Numbered from the stretch's first letter, positions 1-46,785 are shown. The stretch is 64,000 nt of DNA from Chaenocephalus aceratus (GCA_023974075.1 CM043797.1:29954023-30018022); one strand, 5' to 3'. Made by a program: numbers and translations. Notes: a model not told the origin generated them from the sequence alone.

Positions 1-206
1 TCATTTCTACTGATCATAATTCCATTGTTGAGGTCTACTAGAATAGATTTACATTGTTCAATGTTCCAAAATCACATTGGTTTTCTCATACAGCATATCT
101 GTATAGTATGTGTATTCACTCTCTGTCCTACACACCTTGTTGGAGCTCCTGCCCCCCTCCCGAGTCCACTGTGCTCTGATGTGTCTTTATGTGTTACAAT
201 GGCGTT

Positions 207-360
207 AGCAACCAGAAAATGACACCAGTAATGACAATCAGATGAGAATGCTGCGTGGGGTCTGGCTGCCGTGTTGGCGGGACGTTCCGGGGCTCCGCCC
301 TTTGAGGCTTGAGGAGCGGACAGTGTGAGCTGGATTACTGGTGTCGTTTCCTGGTTGCTG
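207..360. repeat. Inverted repeat, probable MITE fragment
   Basis: The stretch near 207-238 (gcaaccagaaaatgacacc) returns as its reverse complement near 333-358 with two or three mismatches, giving a stem of about 26 bp around a ~95-base loop. A short direct repeat (tgcgtggggtctg) occurs at about 252 and 359. Together with the repeat-like sequence that continues to about 820, this looks like an old interspersed element. No coding function is visible; the minus-strand frames here are low-complexity. Confidence 0.45.
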
Positions 361-1117
361 CGTGGGGTCTGAGAGACAGTGAGACACAGAGTGACTCAGC
401 CTGAGCACACACATGTGAGTGTGTGGCGAACTGTGAGTAGAGATCCACGGAGCCGAGGCTGAGAAAAGATAAGGTGTGTGCACGCAGGCGAAACTCCACG
501 GAGTAGCGAGGCTGAGATAAGATAAGGCTGAGTGACTGAGTGAGTGTGTTTGTGTGTGAGGAGCTCCATGGATTTGTCCATTTGGACCTAGGCATGGTTA
601 TGTCACCATACTCAGGAAGAAAATAATGGAAAAAGAAAAATCTCCAACGAGGCGTTCTGGGGCAGCATAGACAGGTCTTTTCTGTGTTAGAGTTGTACTC
701 GCTACAGGGTGTATTTGAGGGTTTGTGACTTTGCAGACCGTTTACATGCATAAAAAGCAACATAACACACAAGGGGACGGGTAATAACCGGAAAAGCATG
801 ACATGGGACCTTTAAAAACATAGCTTTTTTTCTTTTAGATTTTATCCACATGAGTTAAAGAAGGATTTAATTTCCTAGAAAATCTTTGGTTTATTTTAAA
901 CAATGTAAGACTACTTAAAGCTGATGTATACGATTACAGAAACGTAAGCAAATGCCAAAAACAGACAGGATAAAGGAATGGGTTGCACTTAAAAACAAAG
1001 GGGAGAACTGAACTTTATTACCTCTTCCCCCCAGGAAGAAGTACTTGCATCCTTTTCCTTTAAACTAATACCACTTTGTACACAGCAACTTGTAAAAGTC
1101 CTGATTTAAAAAATGTT

Positions 1118-1331
1118 TTACCAACATAAAAGTAGTATTATTGGACGAAGAATGTACAGTACTACAAGTGTTAAAAGTTTGAGTAATCATAATGAGCATT
1201 GCAATATCCTATTTCAAAATGTGATAGATATGATGTCTATAATTCTTAGATTATTATTACAAATGCATTTATGTGTGAACATTTTAATGTAGTGGGTAGT
1301 CAAGGTGTCCCTATGTTTAAGAAACATAAAT
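1118..1331 (+). repeat. Interspersed repeat, copy A of a direct pair
   Basis: This ~210-base AT-rich segment is repeated in the same orientation at 6073-6281 with roughly 85-90% identity by eye. Shared blocks include gtacagtactacaag, taatcataatgagca and gtgtccctat. Copy A is upstream of INPPL1 exon 1 and copy B is in intron 1, so the pair brackets the INPPL1 promoter and first exon. No open frame is conserved between them. Confidence 0.6.
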
Positions 1332-1967
1332 GACCTAATGCATTTAAGCAGTATAACATCTGAATACTTTATCCATCACTTTATAAATGTATCCCATAAT
1401 TGTACAGATGAGTAGTTTTCTATCCCTCCCTTCCTCCTCTTTTCATCCCAGTGTCCCTTTATCCCTCCATCCCTCATTTTTCAGAGAGCACGTCAAGCTA
1501 GCTAGAGATACAATTAACAGGCAATACACTGTGCGTGGATATTCCACTAAAATAAAATGTCTCAATATAAATTCGTCATCCACCTGTTTTATTTTGGAAA
1601 CCCTAACCGGAAGTAATTTATATTGACAATATATAGATTTTGACGCGGGACGTCCCTGTTGTTGCTCCCCGGTCTCACTGTGGATTTACATACCCTGATT
1701 TCCGTGGGACTGGGAAGCGAAAGAGGAGGGTGCTGGGTCTTTCAGGAACTGAGGAAACAAGCACAAACAGGGTTATTTAACAAATTCATAACTTTATAGA
1801 CACGTTGGCGACCCTTAAAATCGTCGGAATAAGTTTCACGCTACTTTTCTGCGCTTGTTTCGGCTCTCCACGGTGCTCTCGCTGGATTATTTCCCTAAAG
1901 TCTGGAGGAGGGCTGCGAGTTTTTCGGAGAAGCCTGGAAGCAGTTTGAGGTTTGAAGGGCTGTGGCC
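1332..1967 (+). promoter_or_regulatory. INPPL1 5' flank and probable 5' UTR/promoter
   Basis: This non-coding stretch directly precedes the INPPL1 initiator ATG. GC content rises from about 1640 onward. No TATA box is obvious, as is common for broadly expressed signalling genes. The start site cannot be fixed from sequence. The ATG at 1968 lies in a good Kozak context (gccATGG) and is followed by a poly-glycine run and then the SH2 domain. Confidence 0.4.
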
Positions 1968-35293
<33,326 letters not shown>

Positions 35294-35663
35294 ACTGTTT
35301 CAAAACCGGCCTGTTTCACCGGGTGCCAGGAGACTGAACTGAGCTGAGCTGAGCTGGAACGTGCCAATTAATGCCAGACTGTGCCTTCTAAGAGAAATTG
35401 CACTCCCATTTGAAATTTCAAAAAAACACTTGTTGAGTTACCATCTTTATTTTCCACTTGTACTGTATGTGTTCCATCCTAGAGGTGGCCTTATTTAATG
35501 AGAATCATTTCAGTCCTTCCAGCGTCACTACATAACCCTCTTCTTGAAACCTCGTGAGAAGATGCAGGGTGAGAAATATAATTTTGGAGTGACTCATGTT
35601 TAAAGCAGCTGCTGCCTTGATGTTGTGCCATCACTTCTGACCTGCAGCTAAAGATGGCTATAC
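35294..35663 (+). other. INPPL1 3' UTR remnant
   Basis: Between the INPPL1 stop and the BEL/Pao LTR there is about 370 bases of probable 3' UTR with no AATAAA or ATTAAA polyadenylation signal visible. A gagctgagctgagctg short tandem repeat lies at about 35340. The native polyadenylation site may have been displaced by, or lie beyond, the retrotransposon. Confidence 0.5.
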
Positions 35664-36196
35664 TGGCCTCGCCAAAATCTCCTTCTCGGTTAACCAGCGA
35701 GATAAACACTCTCACAAAGTAAAACTCAGGACAACGAGGTGATGTTTTGAAGCTTTACTAAGCAAGCAGTGTGAAACTGAAGGAATACAGAAACAAGAGC
35801 AATTGTAAATATCTACATGACATAATAATTACATATACATAGATATATATCCAAGACGGCATGAAATTAGGTCAGTGCCAAAGTACAGATGCAATGTTTA
35901 GGCTATATTGCATATACAGCAACTACAAAATGTCAGCTGGATCAAAGATCACAATAATGCACTCAAGGTAGAGATATATAATGTAGAAACATAAAAACTT
36001 ACAGGAAATGCCTTCTCAAGGGCTATGAATGATGGATGGCACAGGATGAACAGACATCACCTTAGCTGGAGCACACATGCTATTCTGAAATGTAACTTCC
36101 TGTCACGTGGGAACTAAAAATAACTGCTTCATGCAGTACGGGAAGTCACCAGAAGGAGTCACTATAACACACAAAATAATTGGCGGAGCCAGAACA
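35664..36196 (-). repeat. BEL/Pao 3' LTR
   Basis: It matches 39859-40403 with about eight substitutions and three small indels. One indel removes several bases around 36110 (gaaatgtaacttcc here, gaaatgtctcaggctgactt in the other copy). On the - strand a purine-rich gacggggag directly precedes it, as expected for a polypurine tract. Confidence 0.9.
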
Positions 36197-36367
36197 CTCC
36201 CCGTCTGGTCTCTCTAAGAGACGGCTACACACAACTAAACAGATTGATCTGACGAAATAATGTAACCTGTTCTGAAATAGGTCTTAAGAAGACCTTGGCT
36301 ACTCCGTCTTGAACAACTTTGACCTCTGCTTTCCTTATCAGTCCGTCTTTGCTGGGAACAGCTTTCA

Positions 36368-37173
36368 CTACAACTCCCATTGGCCACTCCTGGTTTGCTT
36401 CTCCTTCAGAAGAACGACGTTGCCTTCTTCAATGTCTCGACTTCTGTGCTGCCATTTCTGACGTGTTTGTAGGGTGCTGAGGAATTCTTTCCGCCACCTA
36501 CTCCAGAATTCGTCTGCCAGACTCTGAACACGCTTCCATTGGAATTTGAAGATCTCGCCTTTACTGAAGTCGTCGTGAGGGGGCATGAATGTTGCCGTTT
36601 TCTGGGTAAGAAGCATGGACGGTGTCAGGATGTGGGGACATTCAGGGTCGGATGAAAACTGGTATCAGTGGACGTGCATTGATGATGGCTGTGACCTCGG
36701 CCATTAATGTGGTTAAGACTTCGTGAGCAAGTCGTGCACACCCTGATTGTAGAAGCATTGCATCGAGTATGCACCGTGGTACATGTAGTTCCTGTAGATC
36801 TTGGAGTGAGTGTCGCCATTTTATCCACTCGTCACGCGTGCTCTCAGGAAGAGGAAGATCCCATTCACTGGCTTTACTTGAGAGCTCTCTGAGGAGCAGT
36901 CGTCCCTTGATCGTCTGAAGGGTCAAAGAGACTGTTTACAGTTGAAAGCACACCTCTTCGTGTGTATGGCTTCTCAATCTCGGAAACGTGAAACATGAAT
37001 GAGTCCGTCATGATGTTCCATATCACCCCAAGACTGCGTTGATCAGGCAAGTCGTCGACAGAGAGGTCGAGGTTCTGAATGTCCTTGGCCCGATCCTCAG
37101 CAGGGAACGCATCCAGCACTCCAGCTCTGTTGGAGGCAATTTTGTGGTGCCTAAGGTTTGAGACTGCTAACAT
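36368..37173 (-). pseudogene. BEL/Pao pol remnants (RT, RNase H/integrase junction, integrase C-terminus)
   Basis: Three minus-strand pieces remain. 37173-36874 has the BEL RT motifs VLDAFPAEDRAKDIQ, LGVIWNIMTDSF and TRRGVLSTVNSLFDP. 36926-36642 has ASEWDLPLPESTRDEW and, abruptly, EVTAIINARPLIPV of integrase, so most of RNase H and the integrase core is deleted. 36616-36368 is the integrase-end domain with WKRVQSLADEFWSRWRKEFL and GNVVLLKE. The catalytic YxDD and DDE regions are missing. Not functional. Confidence 0.85.
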
Positions 37174-37379
37174 CTCTTGTGCCTGCTGAAGGACTCTTAC
37201 TGCTTCCTCCTCTGTTGGAAATGACTTCAGGGCATCGTCTACGTAGAATTATGAGCATTTAATGTTTGCTTCACAGTTTCTTGCCACATGCTTAGTGGAT
37301 GCACAACACTTGAAACAGATAAAATGCTGTTTTAGGAAACTTCCTGCTTTCCAGAGGCATTTCTCTGAATCCTCTTCAG

Positions 37380-39159
37380 AAACATTTTTTAAGTGGGTGG
37401 GGTTTGTGATGTATGGGGCATTGTTTATCTAGGTCTTCTATGTTTTTGCTCTGGCGGTCAGCAAAAGGAGAGGTGGATGAGGATGAGATATCTGTTTTAT
37501 GAACAGAGACTGGTTTACTGTTACGGCCCGTCCACACTACAGCTTCAAAAAAGCTTGGAGCTGGGCTTGTCTGAAGCTCGACCAACAACCAATCACATGA
37601 ATCTCCCACCCCTGACACACAAGCAGCGGTTTGATTGGCTAGAGCTTGTACTGGCATATGATTTGATTGGCTGACGCTTCCACCGAAAGCTTCAGAAGCT
37701 TCAAAGTGGAACATTGCTCAACTTTTGCAGCCTGAAACGCCAGGAAAGCTCCGCTCTGCTTCCCACAATGTAGTTCGGCGAAAAGTGACGTCACCCCATT
37801 CAAAGTGAATGGGCAGACGCGTTGGAAACCGTTTTAGCTTCGAAGCTGTAGTGTGGACGGGCCCTTACTCTCAAATCTGTGGTTTTTGTTTTGTGGCGTG
37901 AAAGTTGAGGGGAGATTAAAGCTGGGGTCGTTGCGTGCTTGGGCTTCTGTGCGCACAAACTTTGTGAAAAAGGAAAAAGGGAGGTAAGCTACCCGAAATT
38001 CCCTTTTTATAGCTAGATCCCCTCATCATCCATTTTTCCTGTAGTCCCCACGGCAGCTTCTGCACAATGGGGTTGACACCTCTTGCAGTATCAAGGTATG
38101 AGAGCCCTGGAAGGTAGCCAACTAGTTTTGCAGCTTCTAGCTCTGTCAGCAGATCACCTAACTCACAAAGCTTTTGGCTGTCTTTAGCTGTCATTTTTGG
38201 AAAGTCTGTTTTTGTAAAAAGGGCGTTTTTATAGCTTCTGGCGACCCATAGGTCTCCTCCAACCTCTCCCATATGAGGTCTAATCCAGCAGGAAGATTTC
38301 TCACATTTACTGACTTAATACGCCGTGCCTGCTCTGCTGAATCCCTCCCAAGCCATTTGATTAACAGATCCAACTCTTCTCCAGCTGTGAGATCTAAGCC
38401 TTTGATGGTGTTGAGGAACGATGATTTCCAAGCTAAATAATTCTCCGGCCGATCATCGAACCTTGTAAACCCGGATGACACGAGCTGGCTGCGTGCCAGA
38501 TATTTGGCGAGATCAAGTGAGGTGTCACTGGAGTGACATGTTGTAGAGGGCATGTTGTCGTTACGATGACTGGAGTAGTGTGGGAAGTCGATGTGACTTG
38601 GGGGATGATGCTGCAATTGGGTCAGTGGTTTAGGAATATATTGTCTCTTTATGTCAGGGGGAACATCTTCTGGGTAGCTGGATAGTATGTGATACTCTGA
38701 TGCTGGAGATTTTTCTTTTAACTCATTGCCTGATTCTTGGGGATGGGAATATACATGTAACATGGGGCTCTCCTCTTTAACTCTCGCTCTCTCTTTTACT
38801 GCATATAGCTGTCCACTAGCACTTGTGTCTGTGTGCTGACTAACGTACTCTTCGGTGCACTGTTTGGAATTGTGTGTTGGTAGCAAAGGTGGTCTATGCT
38901 CTATTTCTGATGGCTCCAGATTTGCTACTGCAGCCTCCATTACGGCTGCTTCGGCTCTAGCAGCCTCTGCTTCGCCCTCTCTCTCCAGGGCATCTAGTGT
39001 GGCTTCTAGATGGGCCTTTTCTATCTTTAATTCTATTTCTTTCCTTGCAAATGCAGCTCTTGCTTGTGTGGCTTCAGCTTTAGTGGCTGCCATACTTGCT
39101 CTTGACACATTTGAGGACTTGGATGAAACAGACTGGTTCTCTGGCACTTCACCCTCCAT
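37380..39159 (-). pseudogene. BEL/Pao gag, frameshifted and MITE-interrupted
   Basis: The probable native start is the Met at 39159-39157 (MEGEVPENQSVSSKSS). It is followed by an Ala/Glu-rich coiled coil (AEATQARAAFARKEIELKIE), a linker, and the BEL capsid-like region FTRFDDRPENYLAWKSSFLN and LLIKWLGRDSAEQARRI. The frame stops at 38191 (TFQK) but homologous sequence continues in another frame (KLCELGDLLTELEAAKLVG to about 37916). After the MITE a zinc-knuckle-like KQCPIHHKPHPLKKCF remains (37714-37376). An indel near 38225 explains the first break. Confidence 0.82.
37525..37863. mobile_element. MITE inserted in the BEL/Pao gag region
   Basis: Perfect terminal inverted repeats GGCCCGTCCACACTACAGC at the left and GCTGTAGTGTGGACGGGCC at the right enclose 339 bp; the repeats extend a few bases further inward (ttc/gaa). 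Internal aagctt/gcttc words recur. BEL gag sequence lies on both sides, so the MITE inserted after the retrotransposon. No transposase. Confidence 0.85.
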
Positions 39160-39176
39160 GTTTGTGACGTGGTTAC

Positions 39177-39719
39177 CCTTCAGAATCTCCTGAGTCTGGG
39201 TGGCGGGCTGGGCCACGTCTCGGTTGGAGGGCCCGAGGTTGGACCAGCTGGGCGGCTTCAGCCCCTGCAGCACCGGAGAGTTGGAGGCGTTGATGTAGCC
39301 GCTGTTGGCAGGAGCCGGGCTGGCGCTCAGGCTGGCAGGGCTGCCCATGTTCCCATTTGCCGAGCCCGGCAGGGAGGCCGTTCTGTCAGGCGTGGGGCTG
39401 CAGGTAGACTCTTTGGACTCGTCATCATCGGATGAAGATCTCAGCTCTCCGCTCTTCTTCCCTCCTGAGCTGCTGCTGGAGCTGCTGCCCGTGGTGCCGT
39501 TGAGTTGTTGGCCTTTGAGTTGGCTGCACGCTTCTGCTTACGAAACTTAGCACGCCTGTTCTGAAACCACACCTCAACCCTGGCCCCTCTTTCTTCCGCG
39601 CCAGCTCCTCCCGGGTGTAGATGTCCGGGTAGTGCGTCTCGGCAAAGACCCTCTCCAGCTCCTTTAGCTGGGAGCTGGTCCTGATGCGCCGCTGCTTCCT
39701 CTTCTCGTTCAGGCCGGAG
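39177..39719 (-). pseudogene. Captured, intron-less PHOX2A exon 2-exon 3 segment inside the retrotransposon
   Basis: The minus strand from 39719 matches PHOX2A exon 2 from [13 protein letters not shown] onward, crosses directly into exon 3 (gtgtggtttcagaacagg) at 39573/39572, and continues to TQEILK before switching to retrotransposon sequence. In the real gene a 346-base intron (44648-44993) separates these exons, so the copy derives from spliced RNA. The exon 3 part (~397 bp) shows about nine substitutions and one indel against the gene (~98% identity). The homeodomain is damaged: TFT is missing from RTTFTSSQL, and the KIDLTEARV region is altered and partly deleted, so the frame changes before [12 protein letters not shown]. 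It cannot encode a working PHOX2A. It sits between the 5' LTR leader and gag in sense orientation. Confidence 0.93.
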
Positions 39720-39858
39720 TACTGTGGTGAGTATGTCTGCTCTACCTGCCATGGATTTCTGCAGCTGTCGTGCTGGCTCGTTGCCGTGGGTGACAATGCA
39801 GGAGGAATCCAGCATCCGGGAGATAGCACTTGCTTGAAGGTCTTCATTTTCACTTTAC

Positions 39859-40403
39859 TGGCCTCGCCGAAATCTCCTTCTCGGTTAACCAGCGAGATAA
39901 ACACTCTCACAAAGTAAAACTCGGGACCACGAGGTGATGTTTTGAAGCTTTACTAAGCAAGCAGTGTGAAACTGAAGGAATACAGAAACAAGAGCAATTG
40001 TAAATATCAACTACATGACATAATAATTACATATACATAGATATATATCCAAGACGGCATGAAATTAGGTCAGTGCCAAAGTACAGATGCAATGTTTAGG
40101 CTATATTGCATATACAGCAACTACAAAATGTCAGCTGGGATCAAAGATCACAATAATGCACTCAAGGTAGAGATATATAATGTAGAAACATAAAAACGTA
40201 CAGGAAATGCCTTCTCAAGGGCTATGAATGATGGATGGCACAGGATGAACAGACATCACCTTAGCTGGAGCACACATGCTATTCTGAAATGTCTCAGGCT
40301 GACTTCCTGTCACATTGGAACTAAAAATAACTGCTTCATGCAGTACGGCAAGTCACCAGAAGGAGTCACTATAACACACAAAATAATTGGCGGAGCCAGA
40401 ACA
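39859..40403 (-). repeat. BEL/Pao 5' LTR
   Basis: This is the transcription-start LTR for the minus-strand element; it faces away from PHOX2A and towards the captured segment. It matches the 3' LTR almost fully. A minus-strand reading frame runs out of the LTR end ([15 protein letters not shown]) through the leader into the homeodomain fragment. Confidence 0.9.
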
Positions 40404-43400
40404 CTGGCGTGAAAGCTTGTTTGTTTTGCCCTGAGAAACGTTAATTTACAGAGTCTGCTGAGTTTAAGACTCCTTGATATGGGAAATGAAAATAGGGCTT
40501 TTTGGAGGTAAACCAGAGCTTTTTTCCCCACAAACGGTCATATGTGGGAAATTGTGAGATAGCACTCAAGGGTAATGTTGACGTTTAGCTCGCGGAGAGG
40601 AACACTTGGGACAGGAAGTGGTGACAAAAGAGGATCTAGCCTTCACTCATGTCAGACTAAAGCTCGCTCAACTTGCATTTCTCAAATGTTGTACTTTTGT
40701 GTTAACGTTTGGGCCATTGTTGTTTAAATAATGGCATTTATTGTCTCAGTGTCTCTGCATGTATTTATGGTTTTATGTTTTTGTTGTTGTTTAATGATAA
40801 AGGGAATATGGAGCAAACCAACCAAACCGGTCCTGGGAGAGCTAAAAGGTTATATTTCCCCAGGGTACAACATTAAGTGCCTGTGTTGGCCATTAGCACC
40901 CACAGTGTGTTCACACTCAACACTGACATTTCATCTTTTTTATCTGAATTTTGCAGATTTTGACAAGTTTAGAAACAGTGTTTGTTTGATCATCTAAAAA
41001 AAACTACTCGGGCTACAAAAGTGTACATAAGGTAACAAATATTGTACCAAAATGAAATATCCCTTAAAATGCTTGACCTAGCACATCTCATGCTCACACT
41101 TTAATTGTCTGTACATTTCAATTTACAGAAGAAGACATTTTGGAAACTAATGACCCAGGTTTGATGGGCTAAATGTCACATATTTCACTCATTTTTTAAA
41201 TGAAGCCGTTTCAGGGAATTGGTTACCTTAGCCAAATAGATTACTTCTAACTACTAATGATTACTATAAAAATCATATTTCCATTTCTAAAAAGGAAAAT
41301 ATTTGTCATGAAACATAATTGCCTGTAAAACAGTCTAAAGATTTTTTTTATTTTGCTGATTTAATTTGGCTCTTTTGTTACATTACTACAGACACAGACT
41401 AATGTAGGGTCATTAGATATTTTTCTAATCTCTTGAAATTTCACCATCATACGTTAAAAACTGAAATGTCAGATTTCTGCAGGACGCAGGTGGCTGTTGT
41501 TCCCTGATGTGCCCAGCAGGTGGTGCTGCTACTCTATAAACACCATCAGTAGGTCTGATGCTTATTGTGGAAACTGGGAAGATAAGACAGAACTAAGTCA
41601 TCTTCAGTGAATGGTTTGTTTGTTTATAAATGTTTCCTGTGCAGTTACAATCATAGAGCTAACATACCAGTTAGTGTTCACTTTGCCTTGTTTTGTTCTT
41701 AATTTAAATCCTGCCTCTTTTCTTCCTGTGAAGCCAGTTTGTTTTAAGAGATGCTGAGAACTCTAAACTATTTTTCCTAATTAGGACTAAATATGTGATT
41801 GTAGCAGTTTGTATTCATGTCTGTTTCTCCTATTTCTTTGTGACCCAATGACATCCTTTAATTATGTTGCCCACATACAGCCTTACAAGTCTCAGCCACG
41901 GGCTTGTGTTATGTGTTGCACACTTTGTCTAATTTTCAAACAGTCAAACAACCGTATGGCAGAGAATGTGGTTTAGTCTTGTTAAATCTGATGTCTTTTC
42001 AAGCCCCTTTGGCTTCTCAGTGTTCTCTGTTATGTGTGTGTGTGTGTGTGTGTGTGTTTGCATTTGCGTATGAGTGAAAAAGACGCCCCATTGTTTTTTC
42101 TGACTTACTTTTTCTTGTTCTTTCATGTAGTCGCCTCTTTTTTTAATGTTAAGTTAATGTTTTGTTTGCCCATGTCTTTTTTTTCAATTAAAATCTAATA
42201 TCTTAACTTTTTTCCTATTTGCTCATTTTTCTTCTTTTTGTTGTTGTCTGCGGGGAAAGCTGAGGGGATGTGACAGTAATGGTTTGTGAGCTGTATACGT
42301 GCCTCATAGCAGGAAAGGGAAAGAGTGTACGGTAAATAAATGACAGTCATTTCAGTTTTTATTTAATCATGATTTCAGGGGCATGTCCTTCCAGTGTTCA
42401 TGAAAACAGATTTGTTAGTTTCTGTGGTCTGCACATAACACACAACACTCTCATCACTTTGTTACACACAAGAAACCAGATCATAAATGCGTCGCGTAGT
42501 GCTTCCATAATGTTTATTAGAATATTCAGAGTAGTGCTATAACTTCTCATTCACTAGAGCTTCTGTTGATTCATAGTTTTCATGGACGTGTCGGTCTGTG
42601 GGACTGATGCTCCGCAATGAAATAACTCTTTAAAGCAACATGAGAGAAATCAACAAAAAGCTACCTAATATTTATTATATTACTAATTTACAGTCACAAA
42701 ATGTCATGGAGCAGTTCAAAGAAATGTGTGGGTTTCCTCACTGACATATAAAGAATATTAATAAATACATGTTTTTTTCCCCTTTTAAGTAGATTTCTGG
42801 AGTCTTTCTTCAAAAGGTCCGCTCTGAAATCAGTCTTGTTTCAGTGATTAGCTACAAAAAGAAAGATAGATGATACACAAGCAATTTCGCAAGGTGAGAG
42901 AAAGAACAAACTGCTGCTTTTTTGCAAAAAGGGATGGACGTAAACAGAAACAGAATCGAGGAATCAATGGATACACAGTAGAAAAGTCCCGTAACTGTCT
43001 GCATCTCTCTTTATATTGCCAACATTAGACCAGCTTGCTTTGCATTACTGAGAAAATTGTCCCATATGTGTCAGCCTTTGTAGAGTTAATGGAAAACTCA
43101 TGAGAGAGTCAAAGTCAGTGAAGGGTTTTAGGTCGGTTTGAGTTCGTAAAACAGACTCAACAAACTCAGTGCTTTCCAATCTCCAGCAGGAGAATCACCA
43201 GAAAACTCTTCAGTCAGTGATGAAAGTGAGAAACCAGTTGTAGTCAGTTTTAATTAGATTGTGGGTAAACTCTGCTCTGTGTATTATTACATCTTTCACC
43301 CCTCTCCACCAAGAGAACAGGCAGGAAACGGCACCGTGCCTTAAGTTTTCCCTCAACATTCGCTTGATTAATTTAAACAAAGTGCCCACTGTCTGATCGA

Positions 43401-44152
43401 GAAAGGCCGGAGTGAAGGGAAGGGACCAGTGAGGGGGTCACATTGAGGATGGTAGAGGGAGAGTCAGGACTTGATACAGTAAAGAGGAAGGGTTGAACTG
43501 GGGAGGTGTTGTATTTGGAGCCTGCAGCTCTAATTGGCTTTGTGGGGTGCTTTGCTCTGCTCAGCAAAGAGATTTAAGGGGACCCTGTTCCCTTCTGCTG
43601 GGAGACTGTGTCGAGTTGTGCTTGAGGGTGAAAGTTTGTTTGTTTTGTTTCCTGAGCCGCTGCTCAGGCTGTCCAAGGCTCTGTTGCAATGCAGAGAGTG
43701 TGGGAATGTGGGTTTATGTGTGGAGGACTGAAAAGACGAAGAGGAAACAAGACTGTGTACGAAAGTTTGCTGTTTCAGAGCCTGTACATAAAGAGCGTTC
43801 CATCATTAAATAGTGTCTTTTAAGTTTATCTGAGGACGTATGAATGGATTTTTGGATGAAATTGAAGGAAGTTATAGAAGGAAGGAAATGGACCATGTTC
43901 CGAGTTTTGCAGTAGCAGTTGCATAATATGTTTAGAGATGGTGACCTGACCTTTGACTTTACTATGTGAGCTTTGAATTTGACGGGATAGTTTTATAGAG
44001 AAGAACCAAGGGCCTTTCTGAACTACAGCAGACTACACCTGTGAATTCAGCGTTATAATGGGTAAGTCCTGACTCTCAACAAAAGCTAGAAACTCCTCAC
44101 TGTTCCAGTGGACAGCATAATGTTTGTTTCTCATTTCCTCTTCCTCTGGGCT
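40404..44152 (-). other. PHOX2A 3' flank, probable 3' UTR in its proximal part
   Basis: No protein-coding similarity is seen. Minus-strand AATAAA signals occur about 1.5-1.8 kb beyond the PHOX2A stop (complement TTTATT near 42358 and 42671), so a long 3' UTR over roughly 42.4-44.15 kb is possible. A short (GT)n lies at 42034-42056. The remainder is AT-rich intergenic DNA. Confidence 0.35.

Positions 44153-46785
<2,633 letters not shown>

Larger units (their letters stand above)
35664..40403 (-). mobile_element. BEL/Pao LTR retrotransposon carrying a captured PHOX2A cDNA segment
   Basis: Two LTRs (35664-36196 and 39859-40403) flank a minus-strand internal region. Reading 5' to 3' on the - strand: 5' LTR, short leader, PHOX2A-derived segment (39719-39177), gag (39159 to about 37380, interrupted by a MITE), then collapsed pol pieces: RT (37173-36874), protease/RNaseH-to-integrase remnants (36926-36642), integrase C-terminus (36616-36368), a purine-rich tract and the 3' LTR. 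LTRs start TGTTCTGG and end GAGGCCA on the - strand. LTR identity is about 98% by eye. Pol is too short to be functional, so this copy is non-autonomous. No 5-bp target duplication could be found, and no TGG-type primer-binding site follows the 5' LTR. It lies between the 3' ends of INPPL1 (+) and PHOX2A (-). Confidence 0.87.

Noticed and set aside
38191..39348. The 385-residue frame as a novel host gene with a homeobox C-terminus
   Set aside because: Most of it is BEL/Pao Gag; the PHOX2A part is only the fused first ~58 residues. Reported as a chimeric frame instead.
39169..39550. Plus-strand open frames opposite the captured PHOX2A segment, and similar frames at 44108-44639
   Set aside because: They are antisense shadows of the GC-rich PHOX2A exon 3, present in both copies for that reason.
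39177..39815. A second functional PHOX2 gene or tandem duplicate of PHOX2A
   Set aside because: The copy lacks the intron, exon 1 and the end of exon 3, has a damaged homeodomain, and is enclosed by retrotransposon sequence. A segmental duplication would have kept the intron.
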